A stretch of 64,000 bases of DNA from Mycolicibacterium doricum (GCF_010728155.1 NZ_AP022605.1:3348001-3412000), one strand, 5' to 3'; positions 47,364 through 57,904 are shown, numbered from the stretch's first letter. The notes: generated from the sequence alone by a model not told the origin. Made by a program: numbers and translations.

Positions 47364-49805
47364 ATGCCGGAGCGTCCGCCAACCGCCGTCACGGTCGTCA
47401 AGCTGGCCTGGTGCTGCTTGCTGGCCAGCGTGCTGACCGCCGCACTGATGTTCCCCGTGGTCGGCGGCATCGGTCTGATGTCCAACCGCGCGTCCGACGT
47501 CGTCGCGAACGGTTCCGCCGCCCTCGTCGAGGGCGAGATCCCGCAGGTGTCGACGATGGTCGACGCCAAGGGCAACACGATCGCGTGGCTGTACTCCCAG
47601 CGACGGTTCGAGGTGCCCACCGAGCAGATCGCCAACACCATGAAACTGGCGATCGTCTCGATCGAGGACAAGCGCTTTGCCGAACACAACGGCGTCGACT
47701 GGCAGGGCACGCTCACCGGGTTGGCGGGCTACCTGCGCGGCGACACCGACACGCGCGGCGGTTCGACGCTCGAACAGCAGTACGTCAAGAACTATCAGTT
47801 GCTGGTCGTCGCCCAGACCGACTCGGAGAAGCGGGCGGCGATCGAGACCACTCCGGCTCGCAAGCTGCGCGAGATCCGGATGGCGCTCACGTTGGACAAG
47901 ACGTTCACCAAACCCGAGATCCTCACCCGGTATCTCAACCTCGTCTCGTTCGGCAACGGCGCGTTCGGCATCCAGGACGCCGCGCAGACCTACTTCGGCG
48001 TCAACGCCTCGGAACTGAACTGGCAGCAGTCCGCGCTGCTGGCCGGTCTGGTGCAGTCGACGAGCTCACTGAACCCCTATACCAATCCGGACGGCGCACT
48101 CGCACGTCGAAATCTCGTGCTGGACACGATGATCGAGAACCTGCCGAACGAAGCGGAGGCGCTGCGGGCCGCGAAGAACGAGCCGCTGGGGATCCTGCCG
48201 GTGCCCAACGAACTGCCGCGGGGTTGCATCGCCGCCGGTGACCGGGCCTTCTTCTGCGACTACGCACTGGACTACCTGGCCCGCGCCGGGATCAGCAAGG
48301 AACAGGTCGCCAAGGGCGGTTATCTGATCAAGACGACCCTCGACCCCGATGTACAGAGCACCGTCAAGTCCGCCGTCAACCAGTTCGCCAGCCCGGACAC
48401 CCCCGGCGTCGCGAGCGTGATGAGCGTGATCCGGCCCGGTAAGGAATCCCATCCGGTGTTGGCCATGGCGTCCAACCGCACCTACGGGCTCAACCTGGAT
48501 GCCTACGAGACCATGCAACCGCAGCCGTTCGCGCTGGCAGGTAACGGCGCTGGCTCGGTGTTCAAGGTCTTCACCACCGCGGCCGCGCTGGAGATGGGCA
48601 TGGGCATCAACACCCAGCTCCAGGTGCCCGGTTCGTTCCAGGCCAAGGGTCTGGGCAGCACCGACCGGCCGGGCTGCCCGGCGGCCACGTGGTGCGTGAG
48701 CAACGCCGGCGGCTACCGGGGGTCGATGAACGTCACCGACGCGCTGGCCACCTCGCCGAACACGGCGTTCGCGAAGCTCATCTCCCAGGTAGGGGTGCCG
48801 CGTGCGGTCGACATGGCGGTCCGGCTGGGGATGCGGTCCTACGCACTGCCCGGCACCGCTCGTGACTACGATCCGGAGAGCAACGAGAGCCTGGCCGACT
48901 TCATCAAGCGCCAGAACATCGGGTCGTTCACCCTTGGCCCGTTCGAGGTGAACGGCCTGGAACTGTCCAACGTCGCGGCCACCCTCGCCTCGGGCGGCGT
49001 CTGGTGCCCGCCGAACCCGATCGCCCAGATACTCGACCGCAAGGGCGAAGAAGTTTCGGTGACCACCGAGACCTGCGAACAGGCCGTCCCTGAGGGGTTG
49101 GCGAACACCCTCGCCAATGCGCTGAGCAAGGACGACACCGGCGCCGGCACCGCAGCCGGTGCGGCCAGTTCGGTGGGCTGGAATCTGCCGATGTCGGGTA
49201 AGACGGGAACGACGGAGTCGAATCGATCCTCGGCCTTCCTCGGCTTCACGAACCAGTTGGCGGCCGCGAACTACATCTACGACGACTCGCCGACGCCGGG
49301 CGAGCTGTGCTCTTTCCCCCTGCGCCAGTGCGGCTCGGGAAACCTGTTCGGCGGCAACGAACCGGCGCGCACGTGGTTCACCGCGATGAAGCCGATCGCC
49401 ACCAACTTCGGTCCGGTGGCGCTTCCGCCGACAGATCCGCGCTACGTCGACGGCGGCCCCGGCTCGAAGGTGCCGAGCGTGTCAGGCCTGACCGTGGACG
49501 CCGCCCGACAGCGCATCAGGGATGCCGGGTTCCAGGTCGCGGACGGAACCGCGTCGGTGAACAGCAGCTCGCGGTCCGGCACGGTCGTCGGCACGAACCC
49601 GAGTGGCCAGACCATTCCGGGATCGATCGTCACGATCCAGGTGAGCAACGGCATCGCGCCGCCGCCGCCGCCTCCGTCGTCCAGCGTTCCGGGTCTGCCC
49701 GGGGGACCGCCGCCGCCGATCGGTCAGACCGTGGTGGAGATTCCCGGTCTGCCGCCGATCACCGTGCCGGTTCTCGGGCCGCCACCACCACCGCCGCCGC
49801 CGTGA
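47364..49805 (+). CDS. ponA2: class A penicillin-binding protein PonA2
   Basis: 813 residues, bifunctional peptidoglycan synthase. One N-terminal membrane anchor, a GT51 transglycosylase domain with EDKRFAEHNGVDW (catalytic Glu) and GGSTLEQQYVKN, a transpeptidase domain with GSVFKVFTT (SxxK) and SGKTGTTESN (KTG), then a PASTA domain (VPSVSGLTVDAARQRIRD) and a proline-rich tail (PPPPPPSSSVPG). It polymerises and cross-links peptidoglycan at the membrane. The ATG follows a leaderless promoter element. It corresponds to Rv3682. Confidence 0.95.
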   Translation: MPERPPTAVTVVKLAWCCLLASVLTAALMFPVVGGIGLMSNRASDVVANGSAALVEGEIPQVSTMVDAKGNTIAWLYSQRRFEVPTEQIANTMKLAIVSIEDKRFAEHNGVDWQGTLTGLAGYLRGDTDTRGGSTLEQQYVKNYQLLVVAQTDSEKRAAIETTPARKLREIRMALTLDKTFTKPEILTRYLNLVSFGNGAFGIQDAAQTYFGVNASELNWQQSALLAGLVQSTSSLNPYTNPDGALARRNLVLDTMIENLPNEAEALRAAKNEPLGILPVPNELPRGCIAAGDRAFFCDYALDYLARAGISKEQVAKGGYLIKTTLDPDVQSTVKSAVNQFASPDTPGVASVMSVIRPGKESHPVLAMASNRTYGLNLDAYETMQPQPFALAGNGAGSVFKVFTTAAALEMGMGINTQLQVPGSFQAKGLGSTDRPGCPAATWCVSNAGGYRGSMNVTDALATSPNTAFAKLISQVGVPRAVDMAVRLGMRSYALPGTARDYDPESNESLADFIKRQNIGSFTLGPFEVNGLELSNVAATLASGGVWCPPNPIAQILDRKGEEVSVTTETCEQAVPEGLANTLANALSKDDTGAGTAAGAASSVGWNLPMSGKTGTTESNRSSAFLGFTNQLAAANYIYDDSPTPGELCSFPLRQCGSGNLFGGNEPARTWFTAMKPIATNFGPVALPPTDPRYVDGGPGSKVPSVSGLTVDAARQRIRDAGFQVADGTASVNSSSRSGTVVGTNPSGQTIPGSIVTIQVSNGIAPPPPPPSSSVPGLPGGPPPPIGQTVVEIPGLPPITVPVLGPPPPPPPP

Positions 49806-49885
49806 CCGCCGGCTGACCACGGATGCCTGCTGTGCACGTTCCCACGGTGAGCGGGTGTACGCGAGTCAGGTTGGCCATCTGGCAG

Positions 49886-49891
49886 TAGGCT
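49886..49891 (+). promoter_or_regulatory. probable leaderless -10 element
   Basis: TAGGCT with six bases to ATG 49898 of the metallophosphoesterase gene. Confidence 0.55.
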
Positions 49892-49897
49892 GCTGCC

Positions 49898-50884
49898 ATG
49901 GCTGCTGCTCTGCCACGACCGACGACTTCGACGTCGATCAAGCTCTTGAAGAACACCGCTGCGGTGACCGCCGGCTCCCTTGTCGCGGGGATCGGTTACG
50001 CGTCGGTCATCGAGCGCAACGCGTTCACGCTGCGTGAGGTGACCATGCCGGTGCTCACGCCCGGCTCGACACCGCTGCGCGTGCTGCACCTCAGCGATCT
50101 CCACATGCGGCCCAGCCAGCGGCGTAAGCAGGCGTGGCTGCGCGAGCTGGCACGCCTGGAACCCGATCTCGTGGTGAACACCGGCGACAACTTGGCACAT
50201 CGGCGGGCGGTGCCCGCCGTCGTGCAGGCGCTGTCGGACCTGCTGTCGGTTCCCGGTGTGTTCGTCTTCGGTAGCAATGACTATTTCGCGCCGCGTCTGA
50301 AGAACCCGCTGAACTACGTCACCAACCCGGGTCACCGGGTGCACGGGCAGCCGCTGCCGTGGCAGGACCTGCGCGCGGCGTTCACCGAACGCGGCTGGCT
50401 GGACGTGACCCACACGCGCCGCGAACTGGACGTCGCGGGGCTGCGCATCGCAGTGGCCGGTGTGGACGACCCGCACCTCGAGCGCGACCGGTACGACACG
50501 ATCGCCGGCGCGGCCACGCCGACGGCTAATCTGTCGCTGGGACTCACGCACTCACCGGAGCCACGGTTACTCGACCGGTTCGCCGCCGACGGCTACCAAC
50601 TGGTGATGGCCGGCCACACGCACGGCGGGCAGCTGTGTCTACCGTTCTACGGCGCACTCGTCACGAACTGCGAGCTGGACCGTTCACGGGTCAAGGGTGC
50701 ATCGAAGTGGGGCGCCGACATGGCCCTGCACGTGTCGGCGGGTATCGGAACCTCGCCGTTCGCGCCGGTGCGGTTCTGCTGCCGCCCGGAGGCCACGCTG
50801 CTGACGCTGGTGGGGGCACCTACCGGCGGCTGGGACGCCGACGTGAAGGCCGGGCAGTCGCCGTCGACCGTCTCGGCGCGGTGA
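49898..50884 (+). CDS. membrane-associated metallophosphoesterase
   Basis: 328 residues. Calcineurin-like motifs are in order: [24 protein letters not shown] and [11 protein letters not shown], the dimetal centre. A weak hydrophobic stretch near residues 20-40 may anchor it. Members include UDP-diacylglucosamine and other phosphodiesterases; the substrate is unknown. It corresponds to Rv3683 and follows ponA2. Confidence 0.9.
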   Translation: MAAALPRPTTSTSIKLLKNTAAVTAGSLVAGIGYASVIERNAFTLREVTMPVLTPGSTPLRVLHLSDLHMRPSQRRKQAWLRELARLEPDLVVNTGDNLAHRRAVPAVVQALSDLLSVPGVFVFGSNDYFAPRLKNPLNYVTNPGHRVHGQPLPWQDLRAAFTERGWLDVTHTRRELDVAGLRIAVAGVDDPHLERDRYDTIAGAATPTANLSLGLTHSPEPRLLDRFAADGYQLVMAGHTHGGQLCLPFYGALVTNCELDRSRVKGASKWGADMALHVSAGIGTSPFAPVRFCCRPEATLLTLVGAPTGGWDADVKAGQSPSTVSAR

Positions 50885-50897
50885 CGAGGCGGCAGTG

Positions 50898-52004
50898 ATG
50901 ACAGGGCGGTCGTCGATCGCCGCTCACAGCCAGCCCCGCGCATGGGTCGACAATGCCGTCCGCCTGATCGAGGCCGATGCCCGGCGCAGTGCCGACACCC
51001 ATCTGCTGCGCTACCCACTGCCGTCGGCGTGGGGTGAGGACTGCGGCGTCGCGCTCTATCTCAAAGACGAGTCGACGCACATCACCGGCAGCCTCAAGCA
51101 CCGGTTGGCGCGCTCGCTGTTTCTGTACGGGCTGTGCAACGGGTGGATCTGCGAGGGCACGACCGTCATCGAAGCCTCCAGCGGATCGACCGCCGTATCG
51201 GAGGCGTACTTCGCAGCGCTGCTGGGCCTGCCCTTCATCGCGGTGATGACGTCGTCGACCAGCGCCAGCAAAGTCGCCCTGATCGAATCCCAGGGCGGGC
51301 GGTGCCACTTCGTCGACGAATCGACACAGGTGTACGCCGAGGCAGAGCGGCTGGCGGCGGAGACCGGCGGGCACTACCTCGACCAGTTCACCAACGCCGA
51401 ACGCGCCACCGACTGGCGCGGCAACAACAACATCGCCGAGTCGATCTACCACCAGATGGCCGACGAGCAGCATCCGATCCCGGAGTGGATCGTCGTGGGC
51501 GCCGGCACCGGTGGGACGAGCGCGACCATCGGGCGCTACATCCGCTACCGCCGGTACGGAACGAAGCTGTGCGTGGTCGACCCGGAGAACTCGGCGTTCT
51601 TCCCGGCCTACGCCCAACAGGATCCGACGGTTGTGACCGGCGCGTCATCGAGGATCGAGGGGATCGGCCGTCCACGCGTGGAACCGTCGTTCCTGCCCGA
51701 GGTTGTGGACCGCATGGTTGTCGTACCTGACGCGTCGTCAGTGGCGGCCGCCCGGCATGCGAGCCATGTGCTGGGTCGGCGGGTCGGCCCGTCGACCGGA
51801 ACGAATCTGTGGGGGGCTTTCGGACTCCTCGCGGAGATGAAGGGACAGGGACGAAGCGGATCGGTGGTGACGTTGATCGCCGACAGCGGCGACCGCTACG
51901 TTGACACCTACTTCTGCGACGAGTGGCTGAGCAGCCAGGGCATCGATTCGTCCGAATCGGCCGAGGTGCTCGTCGAATTCGAACGGTCCTGCGTCTGGCG
52001 CTGA
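50898..52004 (+). CDS. cds1: PLP-dependent cysteine desulfhydrase-like enzyme (Cds1)
   Basis: 368 residues, tryptophan-synthase-beta fold of the cysteine synthase group. The PLP lysine is in [14 protein letters not shown], the phosphate-binding loop is [12 protein letters not shown], and [13 protein letters not shown] is the substrate loop. The orthologue Rv3684 is reported to break cysteine down to H2S, ammonia and pyruvate. ATG 50898 follows GTG 50895; either is possible. It ends 250 bases before the tRNA-Pro island. Confidence 0.88.
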   Translation: MTGRSSIAAHSQPRAWVDNAVRLIEADARRSADTHLLRYPLPSAWGEDCGVALYLKDESTHITGSLKHRLARSLFLYGLCNGWICEGTTVIEASSGSTAVSEAYFAALLGLPFIAVMTSSTSASKVALIESQGGRCHFVDESTQVYAEAERLAAETGGHYLDQFTNAERATDWRGNNNIAESIYHQMADEQHPIPEWIVVGAGTGGTSATIGRYIRYRRYGTKLCVVDPENSAFFPAYAQQDPTVVTGASSRIEGIGRPRVEPSFLPEVVDRMVVVPDASSVAAARHASHVLGRRVGPSTGTNLWGAFGLLAEMKGQGRSGSVVTLIADSGDRYVDTYFCDEWLSSQGIDSSESAEVLVEFERSCVWR

Positions 52005-52105
52005 TCATCGGACCGGCCGGACAACGGTCCGTCGGCGGTCAGGAAGAGCCAGATCGCCGCCAGAGCGAAGAAGCCCAGATAGATGGACGCTCCCAACCCG
52101 GTCAT
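51908..52105 (-). CDS. possible small membrane protein
   Basis: A 65-codon frame with a clear membrane segment ([20 protein letters not shown]) and a GGCAGGC-like upstream stretch. Its C-terminal half is antisense to the end of cds1, so it may be chance. I include it with low confidence because the N-terminal half lies outside cds1 and looks like a real transmembrane helix. Confidence 0.35.
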   Translation of the reverse strand: MTGLGASIYLGFFALAAIWLFLTADGPLSGRSDDQRQTQDRSNSTSTSADSDESMPWLLSHSSQK

Positions 52106-52256
52106 GCCTGCCTCGTTTCACCAGTTGCGCGGCGCTCTGCCGTCATTCTGACCAACGCCACCGACAACCCCCGGCATTCCAGGTCAGGGGGAACTCGTGT
52201 CGCGAGGCCGTTTGGCTTTCCGAGGCAACGGTGCGATACCCTTTCAATGCTTCACG

Positions 52257-52331
<75 letters not shown>

Positions 52332-52345
52332 AGCGTTTTTGCAGC

Positions 52346-52561
52346 TCAGAGGGCCCACGTTTGATCCGGTTGAGCCTTTCTGATTGCCAGTCCGCAGTAG
52401 ATTCGCGAGCCTGTTCGAGTACCCACGCTTAGCCCGAAACCCAGAATTCCCAATACGGTGAGCAGGCCCGCGAACCATGCCCAGTGCTTCGCATGCCGCC
52501 TGGGATGGCGCTCTCCGACCGCGGATTGGGGCCGGCCCGGTGGCTCCGCATCGGCGGTCAC
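52346..52561 (-). CDS. small membrane protein downstream of lppA
   Basis: 71 residues: a proline-rich basic N-terminus and one membrane segment (WAWFAGLLTVLGILGFGLSV). The ATG overlaps the lppA stop (ATGA), so translation is coupled. The family is not recognised. It is the last gene on the minus-strand half of the island, ending 14 bases after the tRNA repeat. Confidence 0.6.
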   Translation of the reverse strand: MTADAEPPGRPQSAVGERHPRRHAKHWAWFAGLLTVLGILGFGLSVGTRTGSRIYCGLAIRKAQPDQTWAL

Positions 52562-53211
52562 GGTGTTGGCGACGGCGTCGTTGGCAGGATGGGTGGTTCT
52601 GGCGGGAGCTGTCCGGGCGGCAGGTCCAGCACCGTCTGGAGAAGGAAGCAGTCGCCCGTGATGGTGAGAGTGGCGAAATTGATTTGTCCAAGGTTGAATT
52701 CGTAACCATTGCCCTGCAAGTCGAAGTCGCGCTTGGCTTGCTCGTTGAACAGTGAAGAATCGTCCGTGGCGCCGTACTGCGCGGCTTCCTCGCGCACGAT
52801 GTCGGCCGCTGTCGCGAACTCCTCCGCAGAGAACGTCCTGCCAAACACAACCGGATCAGCTCTGGGGCGCCGCGCGACGTCTGCGTGGAGCTTCTCGCAC
52901 AATGCTCCGTTTCTCGCGGCCTTCACCCCGTGCGGGTCATCATCGAATCTCCAGGTCTGGCCCGGAACGGCGGCGGTGATCCGTTCGCCAATGACGCGGG
53001 CAGAGTTGTTGAGCCGCTCGCGGGCATCTTCGAACGAACCGTTGGCGCGCATGCTGTCGATCAGCTGCACCGCCTCGTCACCGTTAACGGTCTTGGACTC
53101 GTACGGATTCTCGGTCAAGGAGCAGCCACCTATCAGCGTCGAGCTACACAACAGAAAAGTCAGTGCCGCTAGGCGGCGCTGCGCTCGTTCGGCTCGCCGT
53201 CGAGTCACCAT
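52558..53211 (-). CDS. lppA: LppA/LppB-type lipoprotein
   Basis: 217 residues. The signal peptide ends STLIGGCSLTEN with the lipobox Cys at about residue 30. The mature part closely matches what I recall of M. tuberculosis LppA: EAVQLIDSMRANGSFEDARE, GQTWRFDDDPHGV, NGALCEKLHADVARRP, FNEQAKRDFDLQGNGYEF, and PAGQ/PPGQLPPEPP. Two cysteines (CEKL and CFLL) may pair. Function unknown; Rv2543 and Rv2544 are adjacent copies in M. tuberculosis. Start ATG 53211 overlaps the DUF1023 stop. This gene looks intact. Confidence 0.88.
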   Translation of the reverse strand: MVTRRRAERAQRRLAALTFLLCSSTLIGGCSLTENPYESKTVNGDEAVQLIDSMRANGSFEDARERLNNSARVIGERITAAVPGQTWRFDDDPHGVKAARNGALCEKLHADVARRPRADPVVFGRTFSAEEFATAADIVREEAAQYGATDDSSLFNEQAKRDFDLQGNGYEFNLGQINFATLTITGDCFLLQTVLDLPPGQLPPEPPILPTTPSPTP

Positions 53212-54428
53212 GAGAGCGGGGTTTCCCTCACCGTGAGATCCGGGCGGTCGAGCAGGATTGCCGCCAGGTTGTAGCCGCTCATTCGTTCTCCTGCATCCCG
53301 GCCATACTCTGCATGCCCAGACGCCCCGATCTTGGATTCATAGCCGTCGATAGGCGTTACGCCAGCATCCACTTCCAGGTGTTGGAACCGGAACCGAAGA
53401 TTCCCGTCGTCGTTGATGACGTCGTTGGGGTTCGACCCCCAATCGTGTAGCGGCGCAAGGCCGCCGATGTAGTTTATTGGGTCGTCTGACGCGGACATCA
53501 CGAAGAAGTTGTTGTCGTTCATTCCGAGATCTGCCGGTGTATCGGCCTGGAAGCCCGGCGATCCGTACATCACCGCATTGTCCACGAACTGGCTGGCTCC
53601 GTCCTGAAGCGCAATGCCCGACGTCAACGAGCCGTACGAATAGCCGAACAATGCTGTTGTGTGGCCCGGATTGTGTGCGGCGGCGTCGAGGTCTTGCAGA
53701 AAGGAGGTGAGTTTCGGTGCTCCTGCCTGGGCCAGATCATCGTTGAGCACCGATGAGTGGACATGAAGGAGGAAATCAGCCAGCTACCGGACGGGCAAGT
53801 CCGACGACAGGTCGGTCGCAGCCTCTGGCCCTTGCCGCTCCTCGTCGTCGCCGAGCATCTGCGTCGAATCATCGCTGCTCTGCTCGAACGTGATGCCTTC
53901 CAACTCGGCGGCGCTGGCCTCCACTTGGCCTGCGATGTGGTCGTCCGTCTGAGCAAGCTGCTCGGCGTGCCAGCGGATGTACTCCGCGTGCTCCGTTGCG
54001 GCGCGCTGGCGGGCTGCTGCTTCGAGCGGAACTCGCCGCTGTATATCGGTCACGGACAAGTCGTCGCCGACACGGAATCCGTCGGCTTCGGCGTCGGCGA
54101 TGGCATCCAGTGCCTTGCTTTGGTCGGCCCGAAGATCACCTACGCCACGGGCCGCAGCGGCGGCAGCCTGTCGTATTCGTTCGCTTTGGCGTCGCACCAC
54201 CACCATGTCGCCAGGAACACGGTCGGATGCTGCCTCAGCAGCGCTGCCATTCCACGTGGTGCCGCCCGGCGCGCGGACGTTCTGCGCCTGCTCTCCGAAC
54301 AGCCGCTCGGATTCGGTGGCCTGCCCACGCCACCTACTTGAAGCACTCTCCAAATGTGCGAAATCCCAATTCGCGATCTGAGAACGCGTCGGCACCGTCG
54401 AGCTGGGCACCGCACTGGCTGGGGTCAC
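53205..54428 (-). pseudogene. DUF1023 alpha/beta hydrolase with N-terminal T7SS-type domain, broken
   Basis: The N-terminal half from GTG 54428 has SQIANWDFAHLESASSRWRG and the block GRRR-to-RYI-like HAEYIRWHAEQLAQTDDHIA, typical of mycobacterial two-domain proteins. After an in-frame TAG at 53784-53786 the same frame gives the DUF1023 core with nucleophile motif FGYSYGSLTSG and His in GHAEYGR. In intact relatives more than 100 residues with the first strands of the hydrolase lie between; they are missing. Both a deletion and a nonsense codon are thus present. It overlaps lppA. Confidence 0.72.
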
Positions 54429-54700
54429 ATCGTCTCCGCGAGTTGTCGGCAGCGCGTTCATCGGTGCCTTGGTAGTTGTTGCTCGCTAACTGCATGTCTA
54501 CGGCCTGCTGAGCTACTCGCCCCGACTGGCTACCGCGTGCCGCGGCAATGGCCGCGTCCAACGCCGACACCGCCGCATGCATTGCCTGACCGCCTCCTGC
54601 GCCGCTGCCGATGGGTAGCGCCCAACGTGGCGACAACTTCCTCACTGCTCGCAGCGGCCGTGAGCAGACCCGCGGGATCAACATTGAGGTCCTGCGCCAC
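54425..54700 (-). pseudogene. EspC-like ESX substrate (DUF2580), frameshifted
   Basis: From GTG 54700: AQDLNVDPAGLLTAAASSEEV, then after a one-base change near 54628 the next frame gives LPIGSGAGGGQAMHAAVSAL and VAQQAVDMQLASNNYQGTDE. One further base change restores the usual ending ADNLAETM with TGA overlapping the DUF1023 GTG. This is the EspC-type (type VII secretion target) family that pairs with DUF1023 genes. Two frameshifts make it a pseudogene. Confidence 0.65.
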
Positions 54701-55134
54701 CCCGTGTGCCCCTTCAGCCAGCAACCGATGCAACCGTCTCCGCCAAGCAAACACCCGGCCCGCCCAGAATACGGGGCCAGCGGCGAAGCGATACGCACCG
54801 AATCCGCCGGGCGAACGCCGTTGCGGGACATGCCGGCTATCGGACCAGCGAAAAGCGCCACAGCTACGAAGCGAAGGGGTGGCGATAGCCAGGTACCCAT
54901 TGTTCTGGCAACCCACATCGCCGGGAACTCCATCGCCCGGACTACACGTCAGCGTCGGCCGTCGCGCCGCGACCCGACATGTCGAAATTGATGACCAAAT
55001 TGTCTACAAGGTGATCGTTGTCGCGCAGTACCGAGCGCCACCTCGTGCAGGACACGAGGATCCACCACTTACAGTAAGACCGCGAAGCGGCGGGTCACCG
55101 CCAGATTGTCGGTCCGCTCAGGCACGATAAGCGC
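54701..55134. other. divergent intergenic region in the island
   Basis: About 430 bases between the EspC-like remnant and the methyltransferase gene; it likely contains both promoters. No coding-like frame or hairpin stands out. Confidence 0.45.
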
Positions 55135-56781
55135 ATGCTTCCCGGTGACAGCGTTTCGCAGCGGAAGGCTCGCGGCGCCTTCTTTACGCCAGTTCCCGTA
55201 GCGCGTTTCCTCGTCGACTGGGCCGTCCAGAGCCCGGATGACGCCGTTCTGGAGCCGTCCTGCGGCGAGGCTATTTTCCTGCATGAGGTCGGCCGACGAG
55301 GTGACCACTCTGGCCCTCTAGTTGGAGTCGAGCTACACAAGAGTTCCGCCGCCGAATCGGAGCGAAGCCTGCGCGCTAGCGGGATCGATGCGACCGTCCA
55401 TGTGGGTGACTTCTTCGCTCACTCAGAACTTGGCGCGTACGACGCGGTGGTCGGAAACCCGCCCTACGTCCGGTACCAAGCTTTTGCCGGAGAATCACGT
55501 GCACGAGCCCGAGAGGCCGCCCTCCGCGCGGGCGTCGCACTGTCTAACCTCGCATCTTCGTGGGCGGCTTTCACGGTCCATTCGGCGTTGCACCTAAAGA
55601 GCAGCGGGCGGTTAGGGCTCGTTCTGCCGGCCGAACTTCTGACGGTCAATTATGCCGCCGGAGTTCGGCAGTACTTGATGGACCACTTCCGCTCGGTGGG
55701 CCTTGTGCTTTTCCATGAGCGAGTGTTCCCAGGCGTGCTAGAGGAAGTCGTTCTCCTTCTCGCCGACAGTTACATCCCAGACGGTCACCACGGCGATCCG
55801 CGCCATATGCATCTGTGGCAAGTACGAGACGCTGAAGGACTGGCGCAACTTTCCGCCTCGCGACGATGGACTCCGCCGAATAAAGGGGCAAAATGGTCGG
55901 CTGGACTGATGTCAGCAGCTGGCATGCGTGCATTCGACGCCGTTGTTGGCAGCGACGGGTTCACTCGGTTGGAGACCTGGGGTGACACAACACTCGGGAT
56001 GGTCACCGGCAGCAACCAGTTCTTCACTTTGTCCCCCGCCAAAACACAGGCACTTAGCTTAGAAACAACTGATCTCATCTCGCTGTCGCCTCCAGGCTCT
56101 CGTCACTTGCGCGGCTTGGGGTTGACGGAGAAGGCGCTGCGCGAACTGGGCGCGAGCGGCCAATCGACCCATCTTTTTCGGCCAGCCAATGAACCCTCGG
56201 CGGCGGCTTGGAGCTATATTCAGTCGGGCGAAGATCTAGACGTCCACCAAGCCTACAAATGTAGAGTTCGCACTCCATGGTGGCGGGTGCCGTATCTCCG
56301 CCCAGCCGACCTCTTCTTGACATACATGAATGCAGATACGCCGCGACTGACCTGCAATGGAGCTCGCGCTCACCACTTGAACTCAGTCCATGGCGTATAC
56401 CTTCGCGAAGGTCTGAAGGCGGACGGCATGAACCTCCTGCCGGTCGCATCGCTTAATTCGATCACCCTGCTGGGAGCCGAGACTGTAGGGCGAGCCTACG
56501 GGGGAGGCCTGTTAAAGATCGAACCTCGAGAAGCCGATCAGCTTCCAGTGCCGTCGCCAACTTTGGTCCGCCGGAACGCAGACGATCTCCGCCGTATTCG
56601 GCCTGCCGTTGCAGCTCAGCTCCGCGCCGGGGGCCTACTCAACGCAGTTGCGTTAGTCGATGAGGTGCTGCTTACTGGTTCGATGGGCTTAAACCGGAAG
56701 CGTCTTCAGGCCATACGGCAAGACCATGCAGACCTCGCCGCCCGTCGCATTGCGCGGGGGAAGACCAACGGTGGCAAGTAA
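55135..56781 (+). CDS. N6-adenine DNA methyltransferase (Eco57I/TaqI-like) of a restriction-modification pair
   Basis: 548 residues. Motif X/I region ARGAFFTPVPVARFLVDWAV then LEPSCGEAIF (SAM loop), and catalytic motif IV VVGNPPYVRYQ (NPPY), which marks adenine-N6 methylation. A C-terminal target-recognition region follows (residues 260-500), with TLGMVTGSNQFFTLSP as in Eco57I-like enzymes. Codon use and GC are lower than in core genes, a sign of transfer. The next gene overlaps its end. No REase domain is fused. Confidence 0.85.
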   Translation: MLPGDSVSQRKARGAFFTPVPVARFLVDWAVQSPDDAVLEPSCGEAIFLHEVGRRGDHSGPLVGVELHKSSAAESERSLRASGIDATVHVGDFFAHSELGAYDAVVGNPPYVRYQAFAGESRARAREAALRAGVALSNLASSWAAFTVHSALHLKSSGRLGLVLPAELLTVNYAAGVRQYLMDHFRSVGLVLFHERVFPGVLEEVVLLLADSYIPDGHHGDPRHMHLWQVRDAEGLAQLSASRRWTPPNKGAKWSAGLMSAAGMRAFDAVVGSDGFTRLETWGDTTLGMVTGSNQFFTLSPAKTQALSLETTDLISLSPPGSRHLRGLGLTEKALRELGASGQSTHLFRPANEPSAAAWSYIQSGEDLDVHQAYKCRVRTPWWRVPYLRPADLFLTYMNADTPRLTCNGARAHHLNSVHGVYLREGLKADGMNLLPVASLNSITLLGAETVGRAYGGGLLKIEPREADQLPVPSPTLVRRNADDLRRIRPAVAAQLRAGGLLNAVALVDEVLLTGSMGLNRKRLQAIRQDHADLAARRIARGKTNGGK

Positions 56782-57787
56782 ACCCAACGCCAAGGCACAA
56801 GCGTGGCCGCTGTTCGACGCGATTGTTCACCAATCACCGCTGAAGGGCAGAAACCCGTGGACGCCAGACGGCGCATTCGCCCCTGACTACGAGACGTTGC
56901 GCCAGTTGCTTGCGGTGCCGTTGCAACTCGGCGCCGAGACCCGTTCAGGCGTCCCAGCGCTCGCCATCGACGTATGGATCGCGTACGAACTGCGACGCGC
57001 CGGCCTCGACCCGGATGCAGTTTGGCCACGGGTCGAGGCGCCTCGAGTCGTAGATCGCGACGTGCTCAACTTCGTTCGAGCTGTCCCAAAGACGTTGGGC
57101 CGCGATGATTTGTTGTCGCGACTGAGGAGGGGCGGCGGCACCGGCGGAGTCGGGACTGCTTCGGCAAACATCGCTGGCAAGAATTACTTCAAACAAGTCG
57201 ACGTCATCATGTCCTCGTGGCAGACCGGGCCTGAATTGCTCATCTCGACAAAGCGCATGGATTCGTCGTTTGGCAAGAATGCTGCTAATCGCGTTGAGGA
57301 ATCATACGGCGACGCAAAGAATCTCGCGCTCCGCCATCCTCTGGCAGCCCTCGGATTCGCCTACTCCTTACGCTCGACCGCCTACACGGAAGAACGACGA
57401 CAGTTCGATTGGATCGTCGACCTACTCATCAAGCTAGGGCGAGAAGATGACGCATACGATGCGTGCGCCCTCATCGTCCCCGAATGGGAAGGTGACGCAC
57501 CTCCCGACACCGCACCAGGAATCGACGACGTCGTCATCGACCCCGATGACGTTGACGTCGAGGATGTCGACGAGGAGTCGACCGCGAACCTCACCAATCA
57601 GATTGCGTCTCTGCCGAATGTTGCCGTTACCCTACGGCACGATCTCGTGCCCGAGGAACTCAGCCCAGCGCGCTTCTTCTCCGTGCTGTTGACCATCGTT
57701 CTGGGAAACTCCAGTATCACTCAGCACGAGCAGGCGCGTGTGCGGCGTAGCGAAGCTGCCAGCAAAGGCCCGCCAGAAGATGGGTAA
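56771..57787 (+). CDS. probable restriction endonuclease partnered with the methyltransferase
   Basis: 338 residues from GTG 56771 (353 from ATG 56726), which overlaps the methyltransferase stop. The stretch VDVIMSSWQTGPELLISTKRMDSSFGKNAANR has the shape of a PD-(D/E)xK nuclease core: an acidic residue, then E-x3-STK with the catalytic Lys. Next comes RVEESYGDAKNLALRHP and a C-terminal helical part with acidic runs (DPDDVDVEDVDEES). Type II enzymes of this kind cut at the site protected by the partner. The recognition site is unknown. Confidence 0.65.
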   Translation: MASKPNAKAQAWPLFDAIVHQSPLKGRNPWTPDGAFAPDYETLRQLLAVPLQLGAETRSGVPALAIDVWIAYELRRAGLDPDAVWPRVEAPRVVDRDVLNFVRAVPKTLGRDDLLSRLRRGGGTGGVGTASANIAGKNYFKQVDVIMSSWQTGPELLISTKRMDSSFGKNAANRVEESYGDAKNLALRHPLAALGFAYSLRSTAYTEERRQFDWIVDLLIKLGREDDAYDACALIVPEWEGDAPPDTAPGIDDVVIDPDDVDVEDVDEESTANLTNQIASLPNVAVTLRHDLVPEELSPARFFSVLLTIVLGNSSITQHEQARVRRSEAASKGPPEDG

Positions 57788-57904
57788 TCGGTGAATCGGC
57801 CCGACTTGTGGGTTCGCTCGCCGCTAGCCTCGCTGGGCACACTTCACAACGGGACCGCGATACGGTACACAGAACGCCCTGACCCGTCTGGCTGGAGGCT
57901 GGTT

